Below, piece after piece: positions 15,343 through 23,293 of a stretch of 64,000 nt of DNA. Position 1 is the first letter of the stretch. The number at the start of each line of letters is the position of its first letter. The DNA lies in contig CAKOKS010000001.1 in assembly GCA_934095845.1 (NCBI GenBank), positions 152,534 to 216,533 on the forward strand, given 5' to 3'. The notes beneath the pieces were generated by a model, which saw only the letters and a program-made list of their open reading frames with translations, ran no database searches and was not told the DNA's origin. Position numbers and translations under genes: made by a program. Origin of the DNA: an uncultured Bacilli bacterium (GTDB lineage Bacteria; Bacillota_I; Bacilli_A; RF39; UBA660).

Positions 15343-17040
15343 GTGCGTAAGAAAAGATTGTACATAATAATAGTTATTACATTTATTATTGCTACTTCTA
15401 TAAGTGTTTTATTATTACTTAATAGTAGTAAAATACTTAGAAATTTTAAAATAATAAGTGTAAGTAATGAAATACATGAATATACAATTAAATTTGAACG
15501 TGTAAAAGCTGCGGTTAAATATAGAATAAATATATATGATCAAAATGATATAAAAATATTTGATGAAACAACTACTAATACAACTGAAAAAATAACTTTA
15601 AATGATTTAGAATATGATAATACTTATTCAGTAATGGTTTATGCAATTGATAAATTAGGTGAATCTAGACCAGCTAAAAGTCCTTATACATTTAAATGGA
15701 ATGAACCAAGTTTTGTTTATAACTCTAGTATTTTAAACAATGAAGATTTAATTCTTGATATAAATGGAGATTTAAAATTAAAAAAATATACAATTGAAGT
15801 AATATTTAATAATGAAGTTAAATTAAATGAAGATTTAAATGAAAACACTTATACAGTAAGTAAAAGTATTTATGAAAATAATTCAGGAATATTAAAAGTT
15901 AATATTAAAGATAAAGATAGAATTGTAGATACAGAAACTTTTTATAATAATATGAATCCTATTACTGATGTAACAATAACATCAATTGAGAATAATTCGA
16001 TCCTTAAATATAATGATGTTTATTTAGAGATGTCAGGTGGAGATAATTCTGAAAGTACAGATATAAAAATATATGAAAATAAAAAACTTATAAAGACTAG
16101 TAATACTTTAAAGAAGAAAGTCATTTTATCTAAAAACTTATTTAAAACTGGGCTTACTTATAGAATAGAAGTTACTCCTAAAATAGGAGATTATACAAAA
16201 AGTGCAAGTGTTAGTTTTCAAATGAGTGAAAAAGAACAATTAAAACCAGTTTATATTTCTAATAATTGGACTCATGTAAAACGTGGTACTAAGATTACTT
16301 TAGCAACCCCTGATAAAAACGCGACAATTTATTATACGGTTGACGGTAATAATCCTGAAAGTTTTGGTATTCCTTATAAAGAACCAATTACTATAAATGA
16401 AAATACAGTTTTAAAAGCTGTAAGTGTTGAAGATAATAAAATTAATAGTATTGTTAAAACTTATAATATTAATGTAAGTGATATGCGTGAATTAAGAGTA
16501 TATATAAGCCCATCTAATCAATCTAAAAACTATGGAGTTAAAGAAGCTCTTTATACAAATGAAAGAGATGAAATGAATGATCTATCTAATTATATAGTTG
16601 AAAGACTTGAACGTTTTGGAGTAAAAATAAAAAGAAATAATTCTAGTGGTAATATTAATTTATGGTTAAAAGAAAGCAATTATTTTGGAGCTAATTTACA
16701 TATTGCAATACATTCTAATGCATCAGTTGATCATACTTCTCGTGGTATTGAAACATGGATTCATAATGAAACTAGTGATACTTATAGCCTTGCTAATAAA
16801 ATTCAAGAAGATTTAGTTAGTATTTATCCTGACAAAGATGAAGAATATGCTGATCGTGGAGTAAAATATGCTAATGGAGCTTTAGGTGAAGTAAATGATA
16901 ATTATTTGCCTTTTGGAATTTTAGTTGAAGTTGCACATCATGATTATTATGAAGATGCTTTATGGATTATGCAAAATAAAAAATTAATTGGTTATAATAT
17001 AGCTGATTCAATATTAAAATATTATCAAATTATAGAATGA
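15343..17040 (+). CDS. N-acetylmuramoyl-L-alanine amidase (amidase_3) with FN3-like and CHB_HEX modules
   Basis: About 565 residues from GTG 15343, 9 bp after GGAG. It has an N-terminal membrane helix (IIIVITFIIATSISVLLLL), a fibronectin-III-like domain near 35-125, a second beta domain, a chitobiase C-terminal-like module (TIYYTVDGNNPESFG) and a C-terminal amidase_3 domain from about 385. Zinc-site segments are ISPSNQSKNYG, TNERDEM (Glu), HIAIHSNAS (His) and ILVEVAHHD (Glu). The SPSxQ variant in place of DPGHGG is seen in a clostridial branch. It cuts the amide bond between muramic acid and the peptide stem, outside the cell. The promoter is TTGAAT with TATAAT just upstream. Confidence 0.88.
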   Translation: MRKKRLYIIIVITFIIATSISVLLLLNSSKILRNFKIISVSNEIHEYTIKFERVKAAVKYRINIYDQNDIKIFDETTTNTTEKITLNDLEYDNTYSVMVYAIDKLGESRPAKSPYTFKWNEPSFVYNSSILNNEDLILDINGDLKLKKYTIEVIFNNEVKLNEDLNENTYTVSKSIYENNSGILKVNIKDKDRIVDTETFYNNMNPITDVTITSIENNSILKYNDVYLEMSGGDNSESTDIKIYENKKLIKTSNTLKKKVILSKNLFKTGLTYRIEVTPKIGDYTKSASVSFQMSEKEQLKPVYISNNWTHVKRGTKITLATPDKNATIYYTVDGNNPESFGIPYKEPITINENTVLKAVSVEDNKINSIVKTYNINVSDMRELRVYISPSNQSKNYGVKEALYTNERDEMNDLSNYIVERLERFGVKIKRNNSSGNINLWLKESNYFGANLHIAIHSNASVDHTSRGIETWIHNETSDTYSLANKIQEDLVSIYPDKDEEYADRGVKYANGALGEVNDNYLPFGILVEVAHHDYYEDALWIMQNKKLIGYNIADSILKYYQIIE

Positions 17041-17047
17041 TTTATCT

Positions 17048-17070
17048 ACATTTGTCGAATCTATTGAATG
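17048..17070 (+). promoter_or_regulatory. Spo0A-like box at the promoter of the 31-codon gene
   Basis: TGTCGAA at 17053-17059 equals the 0A-box consensus. The surrounding ACATTTGTCGA, then TCTATTGA, recurs at the promoters of TA loci B (32.8 kb) and D (53.5 kb). TTGAAT would be the -35 element. Confidence 0.5.
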
Positions 17071-17108
17071 AGTAAATTAAACGTTATATAGTTTAATTGG
17101 TGATTAAA

Positions 17109-17204
17109 ATGAAAAAGGTAAATAGAATACTTGATTCAATGATAAGTGATATCGATAAAGTGAAATTAGGGTTGTATGAAGCTTCTACTAAAAGAAAAAA
17201 GTAG
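17109..17204 (+). CDS. Small protein of 31 aa, unknown
   Basis: 31 codons, Lys-rich at both ends (MKKVNRILDSMI... to STKRKK), with a predicted amphipathic helix between and no hydrophobic membrane stretch, so it differs from the type I toxins in the window. GGTGAT precedes the ATG. Its 3' end overlaps a hairpin (CTTCTAC/GTAGGAG) with seven T. The upstream Spo0A-like box suggests sporulation-linked control. I do not recognise a family. It may be a regulator peptide like other small sporulation proteins, but that is speculation. Confidence 0.5.
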   Translation: MKKVNRILDSMISDIDKVKLGLYEASTKRKK

Positions 17205-17214
17205 GAGTTTTTTT
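17184..17214 (+). terminator. Terminator at the 3' end of the 31-codon gene
   Basis: CTTCTAC and GTAGGAG pair across an A-rich loop, followed by TTTTTTT. It overlaps the last codons. Confidence 0.65.
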
Positions 17215-17258
17215 ATAAAATTATATTTTATTTGATATAATTGTGATAGGTGATGTAT

Positions 17259-18572
17259 GTGAAAAGAAAAATAATGAATGATCTTATAAAATGGAAAAAT
17301 AATGAAGCTCATATACCATTAATTTTAAGAGGAGCAAGAGGTGTTGGTAAAACTTATATTTTGAAAGAATTTGGAGAAAAATATTATAAAAATATCGCCT
17401 ATTTTAATTTTGAATCCGATAAATCTTTATATAGAATATTTGAAAATAGTAAAGATTTAGACAGCATACTAGAACAATTATCTTGTGTAGATGGTACAGA
17501 AATTGAAAAAGAAAATACTTTAATAATATTTGATGAAATACAAGAATGTTGGGATGCTCTTTTTGCTTTAAAATACTTTAGCAAAGAATCAAGTTATCAT
17601 GTTGTTGGTGCTTGTTCATTTTATCCATTAAGAATATCACAGATTTCTTTTAATATTGCTAAAGTTCTTGCTTATGCTGATTTTTTAAATTTGTATCCAA
17701 TGACTTTTAGTGAATTTTTAGTCGCTGATGGATGTGAAAATCTTGTAGAGTTTATGAAGTCTATTCACAGCATTGAGAATATTCCCAAATTGTTTGAAGA
17801 TATGTTAATTGAAAAACTTAAAATTTATTTTATAGTTGGCGGAATGCCAGAGGTTGTATATTCTTGGGTTAATGAAAAAGATATTGGTAAAGTTAATGAT
17901 ATTCAAAAAAATATTTTAGATTCCTATTCTAGAGATTTTTTAAAATGTACAAAAGAAAATCAAGCAACTAAAATATCTTTGATCTGGAACGATACTCCAA
18001 TGCGACTTACAAAAGAAAAGAAAAATTTTATTTATCAAGATACAGATTACGCGAATATTATAAAGGAAGAAGATGCTATTAATTGGCTTAGTGATTCACA
18101 TTTAATTTATAAAATATATAATATTACAAATAATGATTTTCCTATTATAAAATATTCTGATTTAGAGGCACTTAAATTAGATGATATAAAAATATATATC
18201 AACGATATTGGACTTTTGAGAAGAATGTCAAATTTAGATAGTAGAATTATTATTGAAGGTAATAAGATGTTTGAAGAATTTAATGGAGCTTTTACGGAAA
18301 ATTATGTTTGTCATGCTTTGACCACTTTATTTGATAATTCATTAAGCTATTTTACCTTTGATAGAAATGAAATTGATTTTGTTATTGAATATAAAAATGA
18401 AATCATTCCAATTGAGGTTAAATCAAATAAAAATAATAATAGTTTGATTAAATATAGTGATAAATATAATTTTCATAAGTGTTTAATATTTAGTATCAAT
18501 AATTTAAAAAAAGATGGTGCTATTATAAATGTTCCATTATACTTTATTGAATATATTGATAATATTTTATAA
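17259..18572 (+). CDS. AAA_14/DUF4143 family ATPase
   Basis: About 437 residues. Walker A is GARGVGKTY (residues 25-33), Walker B LIIFDEIQE, followed by the arginine-rich AAA core and a C-terminal DUF4143 domain. The latter contains FDRNEIDFVIEYKNEIIPIEVKSNKN, the D...ExK pattern of PD-(D/E)XK nuclease folds. The sensor-1 region reads VVGACSF where relatives have a GSS/GSN form, so ATPase function may be altered. These proteins are common, often mobile, and of unclear role. GTG 17259 is chosen from the TAGGTGA ribosome site. TATAAT at 17235 is the -10 box. Confidence 0.82.
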   Translation: MKRKIMNDLIKWKNNEAHIPLILRGARGVGKTYILKEFGEKYYKNIAYFNFESDKSLYRIFENSKDLDSILEQLSCVDGTEIEKENTLIIFDEIQECWDALFALKYFSKESSYHVVGACSFYPLRISQISFNIAKVLAYADFLNLYPMTFSEFLVADGCENLVEFMKSIHSIENIPKLFEDMLIEKLKIYFIVGGMPEVVYSWVNEKDIGKVNDIQKNILDSYSRDFLKCTKENQATKISLIWNDTPMRLTKEKKNFIYQDTDYANIIKEEDAINWLSDSHLIYKIYNITNNDFPIIKYSDLEALKLDDIKIYINDIGLLRRMSNLDSRIIIEGNKMFEEFNGAFTENYVCHALTTLFDNSLSYFTFDRNEIDFVIEYKNEIIPIEVKSNKNNNSLIKYSDKYNFHKCLIFSINNLKKDGAIINVPLYFIEYIDNIL

Positions 18573-18586
18573 AGTATTACAACCAA

Positions 18587-18615
18587 TTGACAACAAGCTT
18601 AAAAAATAATAAAAT
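18587..18615 (+). promoter_or_regulatory. Promoter of gpsB (and probably rnpB)
   Basis: TTGACA (18587-18592), 17 bp, TAAAAT (18610-18615). AGGGTGAT is the ribosome site. Confidence 0.75.
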
Positions 18616-18649
18616 TATATTGTTAAGAAGAAAAAAATAGGGTGATATT

Positions 18650-18985
18650 ATGTATAATGAAAAAATATTTTTAACTCCTCAAGAAATACTTGAAAAAGAG
18701 TTTAAGATTGATGCTAAAGGATATAGACCTCAAGAAGTTGATAAATTTCTTGATATGGTTATTAGAGATTATACAGAATTTGCTAGTATTATTAAAAAGT
18801 TGAAAAGTGATAATAAATATTTAGCAGAAGATAATGAGAAATTAAAAACTGAATACCGTAAGCTAAAAAATATTATTGATTCTGCTGAAGGAAATAGTTC
18901 TTCAAGTAATAGTAATTATAATAATATTGATCTTCTTAAAAGAATTAGCAATTTAGAAAAAGTTGTATATGGAAAAGATGAATAA
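18650..18985 (+). CDS. gpsB: Cell division protein GpsB (DivIVA family)
   Basis: 111 residues. The N-terminal DivIVA/GpsB membrane-contact domain reads LTPQEILEKEFKIDAKGYRP, then QEVDKFLDMVIRDY. A coiled coil follows (to about residue 78), then a Ser/Asn-rich linker and a short C-terminal helix (LLKRISNLEKVVYG). GpsB is a hexamer that couples division and elongation by binding penicillin-binding proteins. The length is typical. RNase P RNA begins one base after its stop codon, echoing the gpsB-rnpB neighbourhood of Bacillus. Confidence 0.92.
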   Translation: MYNEKIFLTPQEILEKEFKIDAKGYRPQEVDKFLDMVIRDYTEFASIIKKLKSDNKYLAEDNEKLKTEYRKLKNIIDSAEGNSSSSNSNYNNIDLLKRISNLEKVVYGKDE

Positions 18986-18986
18986 A

Positions 18987-19331
18987 TAATATCTAGGTAA
19001 ACGCGGCATATAATTATGTTGAGGAAAGTCCATGCTCGCACTAACCTGTGATGGTAGTAGTGTTCATGCCGAGGGAACAAATAACCGAGGGTAAGTTTTT
19101 AACTTAACGGCTCTGAAATAACCTTAAATGGTTAAATTAGGTATAAAAGTGCCAAAGAGACGAGTACATTTGGAAACGAATGTAGTGGAACGTGGTAAAC
19201 CCCATGAGCGAGAAACCCAAAATTGGTAGGGGAGTCTTTAGAAACAAATTAAGAAGGGACTAAAGGACAGTAATGTAGATAAATGTTTACCGCCTAGAAA
19301 TAGGTACAGAACATGGCTTATAAGATATTTT
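18987..19331 (+). ncRNA. rnpB: RNase P RNA, type B
   Basis: Conserved cores are GAGGAAAGTCCATGCTCGCAC, beginning near 19020, then AAAGTGCCA, GTGGAACGTGGTAAACCCC, GAGCGAGAAACCCAAA, GGTAGGGGAG and the 3' part with TACAGAACATGGCTTATA. The ends pair as AATATCT (18988) and AGATATT (19323), forming helix P1. The layout is the Firmicute type B. The RNA processes tRNA 5' ends with protein RnpA. No intervening promoter is obvious: it begins 1 bp after the gpsB stop and may be processed from the gpsB transcript. T-rich sequence after P1 may help termination. Confidence 0.95.
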
Positions 19332-19357
19332 TTATTTAATTAAAAGGATGTGGTACT

Positions 19358-19828
19358 GTGATAGAAGCAGGCTTGTCTTTAAAAAGTACAAGGGAAAAAT
19401 CTGGAGTTTCTATTGAAGAAGCAAGCCAGGATTTAAACATTCCAGTTTTATTTTTAGAACAAATTGAATCTGGAGCAGTTGGAGCTTTTGAAGATATATA
19501 TGAACTTAAGAATATGATGCTAGAATATGCTAAATACTTAGGCTTAAATACTGATGATATCATTCTTAAATTTAATGAATATATGTTTGATTATACAAGC
19601 AAGATTCCTATGGATGAAATAGAAAAAGCAATGAAAGAAAAAGAAAAAGAAAAAACACCTGAAGAAGAAATATTTTCTCCATATACAAGAATAGAAGAAA
19701 AAGAAAAAAGTTTACCTTATATAATATCGGCTATAGTTATAATAGTATTAGTTGTTTTAGTACTTATTTGGAGCATAAAACAAATTACTGTTAATGGAAC
19801 ACATGATATTATTGGTTTTTTAGGATAG
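19358..19828 (+). CDS. rodZ: RodZ-like HTH membrane protein
   Basis: 156 residues from GTG, preceded by AAAGGATG. The HTH_25 domain is at 5-65 (LKSTREKSGVSIEEASQDLN, FEDIYELKNMMLEYAKYLGL), followed by a Lys/Glu-rich linker (90-117), one membrane helix (119-140) and a short outer tail. RodZ links MreB to the elongation machinery. The length is short, since the outer beta domain of longer RodZ proteins is absent. The position directly before pgsA matches ymfM-pgsA of Bacillus, which supports the call. The gene starts soon after the RNase P RNA. Confidence 0.82.
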   Translation: MIEAGLSLKSTREKSGVSIEEASQDLNIPVLFLEQIESGAVGAFEDIYELKNMMLEYAKYLGLNTDDIILKFNEYMFDYTSKIPMDEIEKAMKEKEKEKTPEEEIFSPYTRIEEKEKSLPYIISAIVIIVLVVLVLIWSIKQITVNGTHDIIGFLG

Positions 19829-19838
19829 GAGAATTTTT

Positions 19839-20432
19839 ATGAATTTACCAAATAAAATTACAATGGCAAGAATTGTTCTTTCAATATTGCTACTTATATT
19901 ATTAATATTTCCATTTAATTTATGTGGAATAGAATTTCCAACATATGAATTATTTGGAACTATAAATGTTAATTTATTATATATTATTGGTGGTGTTATC
20001 TTTTTAGTAGCATCTTTAACTGACTTTATGGATGGTAATATTGCTAGAAAGAAAAAATTAGTTACTGATTTTGGAAAAGTAATGGACGCTATTGCTGATA
20101 AAGTTTTAGTTAATGGTGTATTAGTTGTGCTTGCATGTAATGGACTTATTAGTAAAGTTATACCAGTTATAATTATTACTAGAGATATCTTTGTTGATTC
20201 AATTAAAATGGTTGCTGGAAGTAAAGGTAAAGCTGTTGGAGCATCAATGCTTGGAAAATTAAAAACTATATGTATGATGAGTGGTTTAACATTAACTTTC
20301 TTCTATAATATTCCATTTGAATTAATTGGTTTAGATGTTGCTAATGGACTTTTATATATAGCATGTGTATTATCAATAATAAGTGGAGTTCAATATTATT
20401 TAGTTAATAAAGAAGCATTTAAGGAAAAATAG
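19839..20432 (+). CDS. pgsA: CDP-diacylglycerol--glycerol-3-phosphate 3-phosphatidyltransferase
   Basis: 197 residues with five to six membrane helices. The CDP-alcohol phosphotransferase motif is complete: D62, D65-G66, A69-R70, G79, D83 and D87 in TDFMDGNIARKKKLVTDFG and the residues following. It makes phosphatidylglycerol phosphate, the first step to phosphatidylglycerol, in the cytoplasmic membrane. AGGAGAATTTTT precedes the ATG, 10 bp after rodZ, so the two form an operon. Other CDP-alcohol transferases share the motif; the rodZ neighbour makes PgsA the best call. Confidence 0.92.
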   Translation: MNLPNKITMARIVLSILLLILLIFPFNLCGIEFPTYELFGTINVNLLYIIGGVIFLVASLTDFMDGNIARKKKLVTDFGKVMDAIADKVLVNGVLVVLACNGLISKVIPVIIITRDIFVDSIKMVAGSKGKAVGASMLGKLKTICMMSGLTLTFFYNIPFELIGLDVANGLLYIACVLSIISGVQYYLVNKEAFKEK

Positions 20433-20460
20433 AGAGTTGCAGTAAAATGTAACTTTTTTT
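20433..20460 (+). terminator. Terminator after pgsA
   Basis: AGTTGCA and TGTAACT pair around GTAAAA, followed by seven T. In Bacillus cinA lies here between pgsA and recA; it is absent. Confidence 0.85.
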
Positions 20461-20484
20461 ATTTATATACAGATTTTTAAAATT

Positions 20485-20535
20485 GTACATTTGTTCGAAA
20501 AAAATATTGACTTTTATTTTTATAATTGGTAAGAT
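20485..20535 (+). promoter_or_regulatory. recA promoter with possible LexA box
   Basis: TTGACT (20507-20512), 17 bp, TAAGAT (20530-20535). Just upstream, TGTACATTTGTTCG (20484-20497) has one perfect half (GTTCG) and one partial half (TGTAC) of the Gram-positive LexA site CGAAC-4-GTTCG. LexA control is plausible but the site is imperfect. Confidence 0.55.
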
Positions 20536-20568
20536 GTTTATGTAAGGAAGATTAGATAAGGAGATCGT

Positions 20569-21588
20569 ATGAAAAAAGTAGATACAACAAATCAAGATAA
20601 AGATAAAGCCTTAGAACAAGTAATGGCTGAAATAGAAAAACAATTTGGTAAAGGAGCAATAATGAAACTGGGAGAAGAAACTCATTATGAGATTGAGACA
20701 ACTCCATCAGGATCACTTGGATTAGATATTGCTCTTGGAGCAGGTGGTTTTCCAAAAGGAAGAATTATAGAAGTATATGGACCTGAATCAAGTGGTAAAA
20801 CAACTATTGCTTTACAAGCGGTAGCAGAAGTTCAAAAACGTGGTGGTCGTGCTGCATTTATTGATGCTGAACATGCTTTAGATCCAATTTATGCTAAAAA
20901 TTTAGGAGTAAATATTGACGAACTTTTATTAAGTCAACCAGATACTGGAGAACAAGCTTTAGAAATATGTGAAGCATTAGTTAGAAGTAATGCCGTATCA
21001 ATAGTAGTAATTGACTCAGTTGCTGCTCTTGTTCCTCAAGCAGAAATAGAAGGTGAAATGGGAGATAGTCATGTTGGTCTTCAAGCAAGACTTATGAGTC
21101 AAGCGTTAAGAAAATTATCAGGTATTATAAATAAAACTAATACAACTGCTATATTCATTAATCAGTTGCGTGAAAAAGTTGGAGTATTATTTGGTAATCC
21201 AGAAACTACTCCAGGTGGAAGAGCATTAAAATTCTATGCTTCTGTAAGACTTGATGTTAGACGTGGAGAGCAAATTAAATTAGGAGATTCAGTTATTGGA
21301 AATAAAACTAATATTAAAGTTGTTAAAAATAAAATTGCCCCTCCATTTAAAGTTGCAACAGTTGATATTATGTATGGTGAGGGCGTAAGTCATGTTGGTG
21401 AACTTGTTGATATTGCAAGTGATTTGGGAATTATGGATAAAAGTGGTGCTTGGTATTCATATAATGGCGAAAAAATTGGTCAAGGAAGAGAAAATACTAA
21501 AATATTCTTAAAGAATAATCCTGACATTGCTTATGAAATTGAAAATCAAATTAGAGAACATTATGGTTTTAAACCAATTGGTGAGTAG
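20569..21588 (+). CDS. recA: Recombinase RecA
   Basis: 339 residues. MAEIEKQFGKGAIMKLG opens the core. Walker A is GPESSGKTT (71-79), and VIDSVAALVPQAEIEGEMGD and INQLREKVGVLFGNPETTPG cover Walker B and the DNA-binding loops. RecA forms filaments on single-stranded DNA, catalyses strand exchange and triggers LexA cleavage. The C-terminus is short, ending YGFKPIGE, without the long acidic tail of some species. GGAGATCGT precedes the ATG. It is followed by its own terminator and then rny, the Bacillus order. Confidence 0.98.
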   Translation: MKKVDTTNQDKDKALEQVMAEIEKQFGKGAIMKLGEETHYEIETTPSGSLGLDIALGAGGFPKGRIIEVYGPESSGKTTIALQAVAEVQKRGGRAAFIDAEHALDPIYAKNLGVNIDELLLSQPDTGEQALEICEALVRSNAVSIVVIDSVAALVPQAEIEGEMGDSHVGLQARLMSQALRKLSGIINKTNTTAIFINQLREKVGVLFGNPETTPGGRALKFYASVRLDVRRGEQIKLGDSVIGNKTNIKVVKNKIAPPFKVATVDIMYGEGVSHVGELVDIASDLGIMDKSGAWYSYNGEKIGQGRENTKIFLKNNPDIAYEIENQIREHYGFKPIGE

Positions 21589-21607
21589 AAATACTCACTT
21601 TTTTTAT
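21580..21607 (+). terminator. Terminator after recA
   Basis: TGAGTA and TACTCA pair around GAAA, followed by C and seven T. It includes the stop codon. Confidence 0.8.
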
Positions 21608-21608
21608 C

Positions 21609-21637
21609 TTGTAAAAAACTTGATTCTATCTTATAAT
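21609..21637 (+). promoter_or_regulatory. Promoter of rny
   Basis: TTGTAA (21609-21614), 17 bp, perfect TATAAT (21632-21637). Confidence 0.75.
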
Positions 21638-21694
21638 TAATGTATAGATGAGTTTATATAATTATCTATAAAAATAGAAGGAGTGTTAAAACAC

Positions 21695-23242
21695 ATGGAT
21701 ACTATAAGTATAGTTACACTTCTTATTGGTCTTGTTGCCGGTGGTTTAGTTACCTTTTTAATAGTTGTATTTACAGGTGCTGGTGCAGGAAAAAAAGCTG
21801 AAAAATTATTAAATGAAGCTAAAAAAGAAGCTGATAAACATAAAAGAGATAGTTTATTAGAATTAAAAGAAGAAAGTTTCAAGTTAAAACAAGAAACTGA
21901 TAAAGAAATAAAAGAAAGAAAAGCAGAAATTACTCAAAGTGAAGAAAGACTTTTACAAAGAGAACAATCTTTGGATAAAAGAGAAGAAATGTTACAAAAC
22001 AGAGATAATATGCTTGAACAAAAAGATAATAATTTAAGTGCTTTACAAAAACAAGTCCAAGAGAAGGAAAGTAAAATGGACGATCTTCTTAAGGAAGAAA
22101 TGGAAAAGTTAGAAACAATTGCTAAGTTTTCTAAAGAAAAAGCGCATGATATGATCATGCAAAGAGTAGAAAGCAGTATGGAAGTAGAGATAGCTGAGTT
22201 TATCAAAGAAAAAGAGGCCGAAGCTAAACTAGAAGTTGATAATAAAGCTAAAAATTTACTTGTTAATTCAATGGAAAAATATTCTAATGATGTTACAAAT
22301 ATTCAAACTGTTTCAACAATTAATTTACCTAATGATGATATGAAAGGTAGACTTATTGGAAGAGAAGGTAGAAATATACGTACTATTGAAGCGGTTACAG
22401 GGGTTGATTTAATAATTGATGATACACCTGAGGCAATAGTAGTTTCTTCATTTGATCCATTTAGAAGAGAAATTGCTAAACAAACAATTGAAACTTTAAT
22501 TAAAGATGGAAGAATTCATCCAACAAGAATTGAAGAAATATATGATAAAACTTGTAATGATATGAATACAAGAGTAACGGAAATTGGAAAAGAAGCTGTT
22601 TATAATTTGGGATTATCTAAAATGGATCCTGAACTTGTTAATTTAATTGGTAAATTAAACTTTAGAACCAGTTATGGTCAAAATGCGTTACAACATTCTG
22701 TTGAAGTTGCTAACCTTTGTGGAATAATGGCTGGAGAACTAGGAGAAAATGTTCTTCTTGCTAAAAGAGCTGGACTTTTACATGATATTGGAAAAGCTAT
22801 AGACTTTGAAGTTGAAGGAAGCCATGTAGAAATTGGTGTGGAAATTGCCAAAAAATATCATGAAGATCCTGTTGTTATAAATGCAATTCATTCTCACCAT
22901 GGAGATACTGAGCAAACAAGTATTATTTCTTGTTTAGTTCAAATCGCAGATACAATGAGTGCTGCAAGACCTGGTGCTAGAAATGACTCGATGGAAAACT
23001 ATGTTAAACGTTTAGAACAATTGGAAAATATTGGTAACTCATTTGATGGAGTCGAAAAAAGTTATGCAATGCAAGCTGGTCGTGAAATTCGTGTGTTAGT
23101 TAAACCAGATGAAGTTGATGATTTAAAAAGCTTTAAAATTGCAAGAGAAATTAAAGAAAAAATTGAAGATGAAATGCAATATCCTGGTACAATTAAAATT
23201 ACAGTTATTAGAGAAACTAGGGTTCAAGAAGAAGCAAAATAA
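21695..23242 (+). CDS. rny: Ribonuclease Y
   Basis: 515 residues from ATG 21695, 12 bp after AAGGAG; a GTG 12 bp upstream touches the ribosome site. It has an N-terminal membrane helix (TLLIGLVAGGLVTFLIVVF), a long charged coiled coil to about 190, a KH domain (MKGRLIGREGRNIRTIEAVT) and an HD domain (LQHSVEVANLCGIMAGELG, LLHDIGKAIDFE). The conserved C-terminal end is YPGTIKITVIRETR. RNase Y is the membrane-bound endonuclease that starts mRNA decay in many Firmicutes. The length is normal. It has its own promoter and terminator. Confidence 0.96.
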   Translation: MDTISIVTLLIGLVAGGLVTFLIVVFTGAGAGKKAEKLLNEAKKEADKHKRDSLLELKEESFKLKQETDKEIKERKAEITQSEERLLQREQSLDKREEMLQNRDNMLEQKDNNLSALQKQVQEKESKMDDLLKEEMEKLETIAKFSKEKAHDMIMQRVESSMEVEIAEFIKEKEAEAKLEVDNKAKNLLVNSMEKYSNDVTNIQTVSTINLPNDDMKGRLIGREGRNIRTIEAVTGVDLIIDDTPEAIVVSSFDPFRREIAKQTIETLIKDGRIHPTRIEEIYDKTCNDMNTRVTEIGKEAVYNLGLSKMDPELVNLIGKLNFRTSYGQNALQHSVEVANLCGIMAGELGENVLLAKRAGLLHDIGKAIDFEVEGSHVEIGVEIAKKYHEDPVVINAIHSHHGDTEQTSIISCLVQIADTMSAARPGARNDSMENYVKRLEQLENIGNSFDGVEKSYAMQAGREIRVLVKPDEVDDLKSFKIAREIKEKIEDEMQYPGTIKITVIRETRVQEEAK

Positions 23243-23256
23243 AGCTTCTTTTTTTC
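23229..23256 (+). terminator. Terminator of rny
   Basis: AGAAGC and GCTTCT pair around AAAATAAA, followed by seven T; it spans the stop codon. Confidence 0.8.
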
Positions 23257-23262
23257 ATAAAA

Positions 23263-23293
23263 AAATTAGCTTTTATTTTGCTAATTTTTTATA
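23263..23293 (-). terminator. Convergent terminator at the end of the dGTPase gene
   Basis: AAATTAGC and GCTAATTT pair across an AT loop, with A runs on one side and T runs on the other, so it can stop transcription from either side. Confidence 0.65.
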
